Origin: Branchiostoma lanceolatum
Taxonomy: Eukaryota; Chordata; Leptocardii; Amphioxiformes; Branchiostomatidae
Assembly: GCF_035083965.1 (NCBI RefSeq)
Contig: NC_089722.1
Coordinates: 39,541,958-39,605,957 of the forward strand
Reading direction: 5' to 3'
Length of the DNA stretch: 64,000 bases
The notes beneath the pieces are model-generated. The model saw only the letters and a list, made by a program, of their open reading frames with translations, searched no databases and was not told the origin of the DNA. This document shows positions 9,592 to 19,956 of the stretch, piece after piece; position 1 is the stretch's first letter, and each line of letters opens with the position of its first letter. The translations under genes and the position numbers were made by a program.

Positions 9592-11617
9592 TCCGAAGGG
9601 GTTGTGGACGGCCCTCCACACCTCAGACCATTTGATTGTCGGGTTGATCGGCACACATCTTGGAACGATGTTCTTCGCTCCCAGGAGGGCATTATAGATG
9701 GACTTCACATTCATGTTCTCAATATCTCTAATGAGCTGAATGACTACCTCATAGTGAGGAGGACACTCCATTGGGTGTGGTGAGTTGTTGTCCCACGACT
9801 CTGGATCCAACCTTCTGAGGCACAAGCTCAGCCAATAGTAAACATATCTACTAGAAGGCGCCTCAGCACAGGTGAGGGCCTTCCTTACTGCTTTGAGCGA
9901 AAGAGCATTCGCTTGGGGAGGTAGAGGGTTTCTCTTTTCACTAACTCAGTCTTGCCGTCCCACAAGAACGCAAACAGAGCTTTCTCGATCTTAATTCGAA
10001 CGGAACGGGGAAGGGGGTAAACAGGGCCAGCACACCACAGGGTGGCAGCCGCCAAGTTGTTGATGATCAAGACCTTGCCAAACAAGGTCAACTTTCTTCT
10101 TTTCCACATATCAAGTTTGGCCTTGAATTTCGCAAACCTCTGCATCCAAGCCAGTTCGGCTAACTGGGTGTTACCCACAGGGCTTCCAAGAATGATGAGG
10201 TGAGACGAGGACCAACCACCGATCGGATAGGGCTGATCCCTATGTCCCCTCAAAGACCCCAGCCACAAGGCTTCAGTCTTACCCAAATTCAGTTTGGAGT
10301 CAGTGGCTCCTTCAAAACGCTGGATGGTATCGAATGTCTTGTCTATGGACACGTCGTCCGTTAGGACACACGTATTGTCGTCGGCGAACTGGACCAGTTT
10401 GGTCTCCTGGCCAGCGCCTCCTTGAACCTGTACCCCACTGATTTCTTGATCCGCACGGATGGCCGCAGCCAAGGGTTCTATACACAGCACATAAAGCAGG
10501 GGTGACAAGGGTCAGCCTTGCATAACTCCTCTACCAATGTGTATGGATGAGCTGAGGTTACCGTCGACCAAAACTCTGCTACACACCTCGTTATACAATG
10601 TCTTGACCCACCCCGTGAACCTAGGGCCAAACCCCAGTCTCTCTAACACCGCAGTCATATATCCATGATCCACGCGGTCGAGTGCTTTTTCCTGGTCTTA
10701 GGCTAGGAAAACACAAGGCATATTCTTATCATTCACATATGCTGCGATGTCCCTAAGAAGGGTTGTGCTGTCCTCAATAGACCTACCAGGGATTCCACAA
10801 GATTGGTCCGTGTGAACCACAGACGCGATGACCGACTTTAATCCGTTTGCCATAGCCTTGGACATGATATTGTAGTCCACATTTAGGAGAGAAATAGGGC
10901 GCTTATTAGTGGGGTTCAAAGGGTCCCCCTTCTTCTCAAGGAGGGATGTGACACCCTCCCTTTTAGTTGCAGACAGTTGACCTTCCCGAAGGCCCTCATT
11001 TGGGACCTCCAGGAAGTCCTGACCTATGGTGTCCCAAAATTGGAAGTAAAATTCCTTCGGAAGGCCATAAGAGCAAGGAGATTTGCCATTTTGCATCCCT
11101 TTCATGGCCTCTTGCAATTCTGACAAAGAAAGGCATCTGTCTAAAGACTCTGCACTATCTTCGGGCATGGTAACAGAAAGCTTTGACCAAAAAACGTTTT
11201 TGTTCATCAAGATCGACCTGCCCTTCCCGGTAGAACTCTTCATAAAAAAACCTGGAAAGCATCCAGGATTTTTTGGGTGGTGGATCCCGTTCCTAACCTG
11301 GTGGATGATTCGTTTTTTGCCCTTCTGGCGTTCTGACGCAAAGAAGAAACTCGTCGGTTTCTCGTCTTCTCCAAACGATCTAACCTTCGCCCGCAGTCTA
11401 TGCCCTGCCAGCCTGTCCTGTATTAACCTGTTTAATTTTTTTCTTGGCCTTGTTATATTTTTCTTACGTAGGCACGCTACGGTCTTCCACATTGAGCCGC
11501 GATCGAAGGAGGTCTACTTTTCTTTCCAGATCTTGTTCGATTAAGGTAGCTTCCTTAGCCTTTCTTTTAGAGTGCTCCCTCAAAAGGTCTCTAATTTTGC
11601 CCGTTGTGGAGTCCCAC
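9592..11617 (-). pseudogene. Keno-type ORF2 relic, 5'-truncated
   Basis: The frame begins in the linker after the endonuclease (HSKRKAKEATLIEQDLERK) and covers the RT: NKRPISLLNVDY, SCGIPGRSIEDS, motif A as DQEKALDRV and the catalytic FADDN. Two in-frame stops are clear, one just before DQEKALDRV (10697) and one before PLSPLLYVL (about 10509), plus a frame shift near 11464. The C-terminal end is cut by the U2 3' fragment at 9591. The copy lacks ORF1, the endonuclease and its own 3' UTR. Its 5' edge abuts a 16-bp U2 sliver belonging to the next Keno. Confidence 0.8.
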
Positions 11618-11633
11618 GATAAGAACAGATTCT
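11618..11633 (-). pseudogene. 16-bp U2 target sliver between two Keno copies
   Basis: GATAAGAACAGATTCT is U2 nt 50-35 in reverse complement with one change. It separates the 5'-truncated Keno relic on the left from the 3' end of the Keno copy on the right, as expected if one element inserted next to the target duplication of the other. Confidence 0.7.
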
Positions 11634-13313
11634 CTTTTGAAGTATATATCATACTGAATCACTTCAAGTATCGTCTTAGGTTCTCATCTTGTTTATGCAG
11701 CCTTAAGGCGCTCATATCCACTGATACACATGATTAGATCAAACTAATTGACCGATCGGCTCAGTATTACTCCTCGTCCCACCCACCACTCTCGGTCCAT
11801 CTCCCCATAAATCGAAAACAACACACACACACAAACCACAAAACAGGCCCAGCAATGCGGACGGAACCTTTCTCTTTTTTTTTGGTTAAGTTTTTCCTTT
11901 TTATAATTTTTTTGGGGTTTTCCAATTTTTGACCTAGCCAACTACGGCAGAGTGGCTAGGCCTACAGCTACAAAGAAGACAAGGCTTTCAACATAGCCAC
12001 AAACAAAAATCCATTAAAACCTCAAGGACAAGTGCGCTACATCGACGTCTGCCCAAGGGAACCCCTCAGCCCAGGTTGTGTAAAACCCATCTGGGCCTAA
12101 TTTAGAACCTCGAGTAAATCCCGGCCCACAGTGGGCCAAAACCGAGTGTATCTTTTGGCAGGCCATCAGACCCCGGAGTTTTACCGTTTTGCATCTCCTT
12201 GAGGGACTTCTCCATCTCTTCCAGCGAGAGCGACCGGTCGAGATGGGAACTGTCTTCATCGGGTAGCCTATTCTCCAGTTGGTCCAAGAAGTAGGCTTTA
12301 TCTTCCATCTCTATCGGCTCAGCACCATACAGGTTTTCGTAAAAATCGTATCAAGGATATCCTACCTCGACGACACCACAGTGCCATCTGCCTTCCTCAA
12401 TTCCCTGACCATTTTCTCCCCCCCTCTTGTTTTCCTTGCTAAAGAAAAACCTTGTAGGCTTCTCGTCCTTTTCTATATTTTGGATTCTGCTGCCGACACG
12501 CTGCCCCGCCAGCCCGTCCAACAGCACCTTTTGCAGTTGATCTTTAGCTGCTTGGTATTTGTGCGCTGTCACGGGGCATGGGCCGCCGATCTTTAAGCGC
12601 GACCTCAGCATATCGATTTCTCTTTCTAAGCCTCTTTCGATCAATTTCGACGCTTCGGCCCTGCGCTTGGAGTGGCTGATGAGGAGATCCTTCGTATTAT
12701 TCTTCACCTCCTCCCACCACTCTAAGGCAACCATGGTTATCTTTGCGTTTTTCCCATTATTTGTATTGTTCAGTGTATTCTCTGGTGAATAGCTCATCTG
12801 ACAAGACCTGCGTGTTACACTTCCACACTCCTGGACCACGCTCTATCCTAGGAGTGTGGGTCACGGAAAAGAATACAGCATCGTGGCATTCGTTCCAGGG
12901 GACCACAGGGCTCGGTTCCCCCACTGTCGTGACCAATAATTCTTGTCGGCCAAGGAGGACACATGGCACTCCTGGAGGCAGGCCACATCAATTTTCCTTG
13001 ACCGACAAAAATAAAAATAAAACATATCCCTCTTCCCCCGATCCTTCATTCCATCGACATTCAACGATAAAATTTTAAGGTCCGTCATTGTTTAAGTCAG
13101 AGGAAGTGTTTGGCCTTCCCTTTCCTCCTGGAAGAGGCTTCCTTGATCTTTGGGATTTTGGGGTTCTTTTATGGGAGTCATGGACTTCTGCCACGCCGGG
13201 AACTCCTGAATTTGGGAGCCGTATCCCGCCACGAAGTGTTCCGTGCTACCACAGCGGTGGTAGCCACGTGGCTGACCAAAATAGGAGAGACTATTGTGTG
13301 CAGACTTCAACAT
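11634..13313 (-). mobile_element. Keno copy with internal deletions (Keno-6 family)
   Basis: From the 3' end upward: 3' UTR with the antisense-U2 block (11650-11815) and the CCTAGCC/GGCTAGG stem near 11935. Then comes the ORF2 tail (LGPDGFYTTWAEGFPWADVD, 12014-12100) and the ORF2 linker and start of RT up to GKTPGSDGLPK (12150-12800). The endonuclease start (LKILSLNVDGMKDRGKR, 13076) and an ORF1 scrap with CHRCGSTEHFVA joined to GYGSQIQ complete it. Three large deletions remove most of ORF1, the endonuclease centre and the RT core. Two of the joins share 2-3 bp, which suggests microhomology deletion rather than splicing. Encoded segments are closest to Keno-6 (58177-64000). Confidence 0.8.
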
Positions 13314-13319
13314 GTTGAA

Positions 13320-15192
13320 CTCTTACATGTTAGCCTTCCTGGGTTCCATCTCCCTCTTCCCACTCCAAAGGAATTTGTAGAAGGCTTTATTAATATTTGC
13401 CAGAATTCCAGCCGGAGGTTTAAATACGGGAGCTATATACAACAACGTCGAAACCGCCAGAACATTGACGACCACCGACTTGCCTTTAAAAGAAAGCGAA
13501 GCCTTAAACCAATTCAGAAGAACGGCATGAAATAATTGCGAGCAGCCATGTCTATGTTACCGACAGCCGCTCCCAACAACATGATAAAAGTAGAAACAAA
13601 GGTTAGGCCCGGAACTGGGGAGTCCGTACGTCCTCTCCAGCGCCCAAGCCACAAACCTACCGTTTTGTCCCTGTTCAAGAGAGCCCCAGAGCCGCTCTCG
13701 TATACACTTATGCTCTAGAAAAGGGGGATAAATGAGTCATCCTCCGTAACAGAACAAGAATTGTCGTCCGCGTACTGACTAAGCTTTGACGCCTCCCCTC
13801 CCGGGAGACGTAAACCTTCAAATTTTTTTAATTGCTGCATTATCTCTAACCATCTGAGCGACCGGCTCCAAAGAGAGTACATACAGCAAGGGAGACAAGG
13901 AGCAACCTTGTCCCACCCCTCTAGATGGGTAAAAACGGTCAGGTAACTGACCGTTCACAATAACAGGGCAGCAAGCGCCCTTATAACAAGTGGAGATAAA
14001 GGACCGAAAAATCGGCCCAAATCCCATTCTTGCCAGAACAGCTTGTAGGTATGTGAAATGGACCCTGTCAAAGGCTTTGCGTTGGTCCAAAGAGACTTAT
14101 AGCATAAGGCAAATTGTTCTCATTGACATAGGTAACAATATCACGGAACAAGACAAGATTGTTATGTCGTCCAGAGGGGCTGGACGCTTACTTTTAGATT
14201 GATGAGCGGTCTGTTGCATATTTTCAATGTTGGCATCAAACACGGCGGAGACGTCCACAGACGCACCCACAAACATATCGCCGGGTGCAACAGAAGCATC
14301 CGAGAACACAGCGTTAACAGACGCCCGCACGGTCTCGGGCACCGCTCCCACAGCAGCAGAAGAAGAAGGGCCGGTAGATGCAGAGGCATCTGCCGGAGCA
14401 GTATCTGAGGTCACAGCAGCCTCAGCATAAACAACCCAGAAAATCTGGATCCCGTAAGGCGGAAACATAACATCTCCAAAGAACTTCTCTCTGTCCTGTC
14501 CCCGACGACCGCGCTGACCACCCAGCAAAAAACAGTCATGGTTCGATTGAGGACCCGGGACCGTTTTAGTGTGATGTCATTGTCATTGTTAAAAGGATTC
14601 AGACGAATATATGCTGTCCAGTCGACAGGCAACGTAAGGGTTACGCTGCCTCCAGGTGAATAGTTTATCCTGAGGATGTTGGGCCCGCCATACATCAACT
14701 AAACCGTTATCAGATGTGATGGACGCTAAACGAGTAGCTCCCCGATCGACTCCCTTCGCGTGGGTTACCTCCACATTTGTCAAGACTTAAGGTATGAACA
14801 CAATTAAAATCCCCACATAGAAGAGTAGAGATTTTACAAGACAGGAAAGGCTCTTTTTGTCTTATCATTGGGAGCATATACGCAAACCACTATAAAGTGG
14901 CTACTCGCCTGTCCCCTTCAAGAGGTGATGGGGACATATCTTTCAAAAATCGTTGATACTGCACTCAAAATAAGAAGAATAAAAGATTGCCACCCCACAA
15001 GACTTGTGCCCGGGTTCTATAAGGTTTTCCCTCCCCACTGCTTAGTCCAGATATTTTGTTCCTTATCACCCATATGGCATTCATGTTAACACTTGGCATG
15101 AAACCGTTTTCTTCAAAGAATTAAAAAGCATGAAGTCTCATCAAGTCATTTCTTAACCCGTTTACATTAAAATTGGTGATATTTAGACTCAT
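13320..15192 (-). pseudogene. Tx1-like LINE of another family, decayed
   Basis: The endonuclease start is at 15192 (MSLNITNFNVNGLRNDL). Endonuclease remains at 14783-14589 read FTWRQRNPYVACRLDS. RT motif A is changed to QRKAFDRVHFTYLQAV, and a GQGCSLSPLLYVLSLEP block lies at 14090-13818. A later RT stretch near 13680-13600 reads LNRDKTVGLWLGRWRGR. Large parts are missing between the blocks and frames change. The SYLQAE/TYLQAV wording links it to the plus-strand relic at 17466-18553. No U2 sequence flanks it, so it need not be a U2 specialist. Confidence 0.65.
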
Positions 15193-15409
15193 TACAAATA
15201 TGGCAGAATTAAATTGAAATTGATGTCGATAATGGGAAATAGGAGATATTACTTTAGGTCAACATTTATTGTAAGGGTATTGAAAACCAGACCTCCAGAT
15301 TTTTGCTATTTTTCCCTCCATACATTACATGTATAATCGTGATATTCATAGTCATTGATTGAATGAGTAAGCCAATTTGATGGTTTCTATATCTCAATTG
15401 TGCTTCTAC

Positions 15410-15870
15410 GCTCGGGTTTCGCTGATACGAGGGTTTTCTTGTGACCGTACCCAACGAGCTCACCTCGACGTGGGTACGTCTGACCTAGCCTCCACCAATC
15501 TCTGCGGGTCGCTGGGAAGATAGTAGAAATTGGCCAAATAGAGTCAATTGTATGAAGGGAGTAGGCTACTAGTACGGAGAGAGGGTCAAATATGTAACCC
15601 TGGATGGAAATGTTATCCTCCATGGCCAAAGTCCCCCGGCAAATGTTCTCTCTATAGCCGACGCTGTTAGTCTGGTAGAGACTACGTCTGACCCACCGAC
15701 GGGCGTTTGACGGTCATTTTCTACCTTCCGCCAGACCAAAGAGTCATCCCATTTCGTGACGCAGTTTATCAGGTATATACGGTAATTCTGACCGTATGTT
15801 TTGTTTGTTTCCATTTTCGATCGTGTTTCACGGGTTTGAAACACCACCCCTGCACATACTGGATTTGGTA
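15410..15870. repeat. Unclassified direct repeat, copy 1
   Basis: It shares two blocks with 16050-16330 in the same orientation. The first runs from TACGCTC.GGTTTCGCT to TGGGTACGTCTGACC; the second from CGGTCATTTTCT.CCTTCCGC through GGTATATACGGTAATTCT. This copy has about 190 bp extra between the blocks. No coding motif was recognised. It could be a LINE leader or another repeat family. Confidence 0.6.
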
Positions 15871-16049
15871 TCGCCCGATAGACGTTAATGCGCATGCGCA
15901 GCGTCCCCAGGCAAGCTTGGACGGCGTGGTCCGCGTCCAGGTCTCTTCTGTGGACGATTTCGGCCTTTCAGCGTCTGATTCTTGGTCTGGAATGTTGGTG
16001 AATGGTTTGCTGGGTTTCCCAGGATCATTTTGGTGGTTTTCCTGTGCTC

Positions 16050-16330
16050 CTACGCTCAAGTTTCGCTCAGATACGATTATTTTCTTGTGGCCGTACCCCT
16101 CAGCGGGCTCGCTTCGGCGTGGGTATGTCTGACCCACCGACGGACGGGAGATAGCACGGTGCGGTGAATCTTTTAAGGTCATTTTCTGCCTTCCGCCAGA
16201 GCAGAGAGTCGCCCAATTTCGTTTTGCAGGTCAGCAGGTATATACGGTAATTCTTACCGTATTTTGTGTTGCGTTTCTTCCTATATTTTTGACTGTGTTA
16301 TACGGTTTTGATGCACCACCCCCACCTTCA
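16050..16330. repeat. Unclassified direct repeat, copy 2
   Basis: Partner of 15410-15870 without the inner 190-bp stretch. Just upstream (about 16018-16040) is GGATCATTTTGGTGGTTTTC, close to GGATCATTTGGGTGGTTTTA in the Keno 5' UTR at 58315, so a LINE leader is the likeliest source. Confidence 0.55.
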
Positions 16331-16975
16331 CTTGATAATTTTGGTGTTCCCTGGCTGTTGTTTCTTCAAAACAGTCTTTGTTCCTGAACCCTTATGTATC
16401 TCGGTATAGGGTATTCCTATTCCCGGGAAAATCAGGCAGTGTGCTCAGCTTATTTCCCCTGTTTTGGGGTTCTGCATTGTATATAATAGCAGGACTTAAA
16501 AACCTCCCCCCACACGGTGAAATGCTGTCGTCCACTCAGCAACGTAGACTTGACTAGGGAGCACAGTAGGTCACTTCGGCCTGCAGAGGCTGCGTGAGGG
16601 TTTTTTGTATATATGGCACTCTGATCGCAGCTGCAAAGGGCTCTAGTATTCTATTGTCGTACTTCAATGTTATTGTAATGTTAAGTGGTCTGCAACATCA
16701 GCTTGGCTGCCTGGCGCTTCACTATGTATTGTCTTGTTGCAGTTTTTAATAAAGAATGTATAACGTCATCAATCGCGAGTTTGTCCAACGATTCGGATTT
16801 TGACGGAACATCCAGCATACTCAGGGGTTTCGTTAGTCAGGAATATTTAGACTATTTTAGACAGCTGCAAAATCTGACAAACTTCTCGGGACTAAAAACG
16901 ATATCGGTGTTGTCTGCTAGGTCTCCCTCCCGCCGGAATGGAGGCGCCCATACCTGTAAATATGGTCAGAACTCT
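16331..16975. other. Non-coding stretch with a LINE-associated block at its end
   Basis: No gene was recognised. The last about 100 bp (from GGGACTAAAAACGAT to AAATATGGTCAGAAC) resemble 8456-8552 and may belong to a Tx1-like leader or to the site where the next Keno relic inserted. Confidence 0.35.
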
Positions 16976-17465
16976 TTTAAGTATATATATAAACGATTTC
17001 TCGAGCATACTGTAACTTATCATGTTTATGGGCACTGTGGCCCCTCATATCCGGCTGATACAAAATCAAGAAAAAATTGACTGTCGGATCGGCTCAGCAT
17101 TGCAGTGCTTCATCCCACCCACCACTCTCGGTCCATCCCACACAAATCCAAGAACAAGACGCACACACATATATTTTTGGCTTTTGTACTTTTTTAGGTT
17201 TTTCTTTTTCTGACCTAGCCGACTAAGACAGGGCGGCTAGCCCTTCAACTACTACTAATCTACATATGCTCCAAACGGAGCCAACAACAAGTAAAAGCTT
17301 CAACGACACGATGGCGGCGCCTCCTAAAAAAGGAGAAAGCCACGCTTACCACATCACACGTGGCCCAAGAAAAACCATCGGCCCAGACCGTAAGAAAACC
17401 ACTAGGGCCAAGACGTGTGTCTTTTATGGGCAGGCGCCGGGGTTTGTGGCGGTGCAACACATCTG
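16976..17465 (-). mobile_element. Keno 3'-end relic outside U2
   Basis: The order on the minus strand is the ORF2 C-terminus (RLGPSGFLTVWADGFSWAT, about 17410-17350), the CCTAGCC-type stem block near 17215-17240, then the antisense-U2 block (about 17000-17140, with CGGATCGGCTCAGCATTGCA and CGGTCCATCCC). The 3' boundary is CTCTTTT as in other copies, but the flank is GGTCAGAA, not U2. It is either a rare off-target insertion or a copy moved by rearrangement. The 5' side is cut by the plus-strand LINE relic. Confidence 0.7.
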
Positions 17466-18553
17466 TGTTGTGTGATTCCGATTTTTTATGCGACCTGAAG
17501 CTTCGACATGTAAGGTGGCAATCTTTAAAGCCTGCCTTTGCTAATCTCCGCCTTTGGTGGGATCATGTAAAAGAAAGAATATCTGTGCTAATACGGTCGT
17601 ACTGCAAACGTCTGGCGTCTGCCCAAGATGAGGACCTTTTTATTCTCAATTGTGAGCTCGCAGACGTTTTCACAATTTATTGAATGGAGGTTCTTCAGAC
17701 CCTTCTGTGGTGGAGCGATATTACTCCTTGAAAAATGAACTTTCCACCCACCACGACCGCCTGAGTCGAGGCGCTTTTATACGCTCCAGGATTCAGGAGT
17801 TGGAGGGGGAGAAATGTTTTTCCTCTTTCTTACGGGCGGAGAAGACCAGAAGCCGTCAGAAAGAGATTTTAAATGTGAGGAATGAATCTGGTATCCTTCT
17901 GTCGGACCAGTCTGATATTTTAAAATTTTACCGTGTTTTTTATAAACAACTTTTTACAGCGGAGCCCGTTGATAAGGTCAGCATGGACACCCTACTGTCT
18001 CATGTGAATAGAACTTTGTCACATGAGCAGTCGGCCATGCTGGACACCCCTCTTACGAAGGCAGAATTTTTTGAGGCGCTAAAAGGTATGGAGGGTGGCA
18101 AGTGCCCCGGGGCAGACGGTCTGCCGAAGGAATTTTATGTAGTCATGTGGGACGTTTTGGGGGATGATGTGTCTCAGGTTCTTTTAGAAGGTTTGGAGGA
18201 GGGTTCTCTGAGCCCTTCCCAGAATCTTTCTGTTATCACTTCTGTTATCACTTTATTGCAAAAGGCCGGGGACGCGTCCGACCCCAAGAATAAGCGTCCC
18301 ATATCGCTTTTAAATGTTGATTATAAAATTTTGTCTAAGGCTCTGGCCAACCGTTTTAAGTCTGTAATGTCAACGCTGGTGCACCCCGACCAGTCCTGTT
18401 CTGTTCTGTGTCGGGCAGATCGATTTTAAATAATCTTGGTTTGCTCCGTGACATTGTGGCTTATTGCAATGACAAAAATCTACATTGCGCCATCCTGTCA
18501 TTAGACTAAGAGAAAGCTTTTGACAGAGTTAATTTCTCTTATCTACAAGCTGA
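17466..18553 (+). pseudogene. Tx1-like LINE ORF2 fragment (linker and RT)
   Basis: The longest open part (17680-18429) reads SRIQELEGEKCFSSFLRAEK, then EGGKCPGADGLPKEFYVVMW, then KNKRPISLLNVDYKILSKAL and HPDQSC. After a break it continues to motif A (EKAFDRVNFSYLQAE, with a stop just before), then ends abruptly in U2 spacer sequence. The YADD motif and C-terminus are missing. It is the same family as 13320-15192 and lies in the opposite orientation to the adjacent Keno relic. It replaces the U2 5' end and promoter of this unit. Confidence 0.75.
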
Positions 18554-19463
18554 AAACAAACGGAAGCGCTCTACTTTATGTGGACGAACCACGAACTACA
18601 CCCCAACACACAAATCACAGGCACCTGGCTCGCCCTGGCTCTGTCTAATTGGCTCAAACACGCGACTACGTCACACCAACGCAGAAAAACGGGCTCCTTA
18701 GGGTTCAAAGCCGAGCCAAGGGCGGATAGACAAGACAACAAGGCAATGTTGTTGTTCGCGAACAGCGTTGCCATTGTTGTTCGCCAGGAGGCGCGCGCCC
18801 GCGGTTCCCTAACATCATTCATCTGCACAGGACGGGCGGCGTCTGCTTTTCCCCTTAACTTCGATGCCTGTGGTGGATTTGTCAAGTCCGCCGTACGTTG
18901 TCGATTCGGCCTGAAGGTCCGCAAAGGGGAGAGGAAGGAAGGTCGCATGCAGCCAGCCCACTACATTTACGGAAGGAATTAAAAGGAGCGAGCGAGAAAG
19001 CAGCAGCGGTGGGCGAGGCGGCTAGCTGTGCGTGTGTTTTGTACCGTGTATCTCTCATACGTTGATACGAGGCGCGCGGGCGCTTAGATTCCCGATTCCT
19101 ACGTTTAACATCGAATTACGTCCACATCGCACTGCTTTCTTCAGAATCGAACCACAGACAGACGTCCTGGAATTTTCCACTGCCTCTGCGTGCTCTCCCG
19201 ACCTCTCCCGGCTCTTGGTGGCGCTGCTGCTTGCTCCAGTTCCAGTCTGAAAGTAGAAGAAAGATAAAATGCGAAAATTAAACATGTACAGTAGAGTTGG
19301 GGGATGTAAGAGCTATAAACGCAGTAAGGTTCAGTATATATACTCGTAACACGTATGCACAGACTTCAAACGAGTACAGCCGTGCTGATAAATCCACATT
19401 CCTGGATTGCTGGGCCAGTTTGGTGGTTTGTGTATGTGTGCAACTTATTTTGGATTTGTAAGG
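18554..19463 (-). repeat. U2 spacer, older copy lacking its promoter-proximal end
   Basis: It starts at ACAAACGGAAGCGCTCTAC, about 160 bp inside the standard spacer, and continues to the U2 3' end. It differs by scattered substitutions and small indels from the five near-identical 1,064-bp spacers, so it has escaped homogenisation. It contains no gene; short open frames here are shared by all spacer copies and have no coding signature. Confidence 0.9.
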
Positions 19464-19617
19464 GGATGGACCGAATCTCAGAAGTACTGCAATACTGAGC
19501 CGATCCGCGGTCAGGACGGAGCAAGCTCCTAGTCCATGACCAAAGTCAAAAAATCAATTTAATCTAGATTCCCCGATGGGGAATGTATCAGAGATTAAAC
19601 TGATAAGAACAGATACT
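19464..19617 (-). pseudogene. U2 snRNA 3' half (nt 35-188), Keno-1 target
   Basis: In reverse complement it starts AGTATCTGTTCTTATCAG and keeps the stem CCCCATCGGGG, the Sm-type ATTTTTTG, the AGGAGCTTGCTCC stem and the terminal stem ending CGGTCCATCCCC. The U2 5' half is missing on the other side of the array unit because a LINE relic replaces it. Confidence 0.93.
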
Positions 19618-19647
19618 CTTTTGAAGTATTTATACTGAATGACTTCA

Positions 19648-19785
19648 AGTATCACTTAGTTCTCATCTTGTTTACGCAGCCTTAAGGCGCTCATATCCAC
19701 TGATACACTCTAGATCAAATTGACTTTCACAGATCGACTCAGCATTGCTGTACTTCATCCCACCCACCACTCTCGGTCCATCCCC
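19648..19785 (-). other. Antisense-U2 block in Keno-1 3' UTR
   Basis: Read on the plus strand it follows U2 in order: AGTATC, then GTTCTCATCTTGTTTA, CTGATAC, TCTAGATCAAATTGA, AGATCGACTCAGCATTG, TACTTC and TCTCGGTCCATCCCC. The SL II loop and the Sm/SL III region are missing. It is therefore antisense to U2 in the Keno RNA. See the same block at 56744-56881. Confidence 0.85.
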
Positions 19786-19956
19786 AGACACTATTTAATA
19801 TTTTTGGGTTTTGTATTTTATAATTTTTTTGGGTTTTCTATTTTTGACCTAGCCGACTAAGACAGGGCGGCTAGGCCTGCAACTACTACATGAAAAAATG
19901 CTCCAGAGGGAGCCAACAACAAGCCAAAACTTCAACAACACGATGGCAGCACCTCC

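Noticed and set aside
11634-13313. Processed (spliced) Keno copy
   Set aside because: Deletion joins have short shared sequences and no GT-AG borders, so splicing is not supported.
15410-16330. Paired direct repeats as the ends of a single mobile element
   Set aside because: No coding domain lies between them, the copies differ by a 190-bp internal stretch, and no flanking duplication was found.
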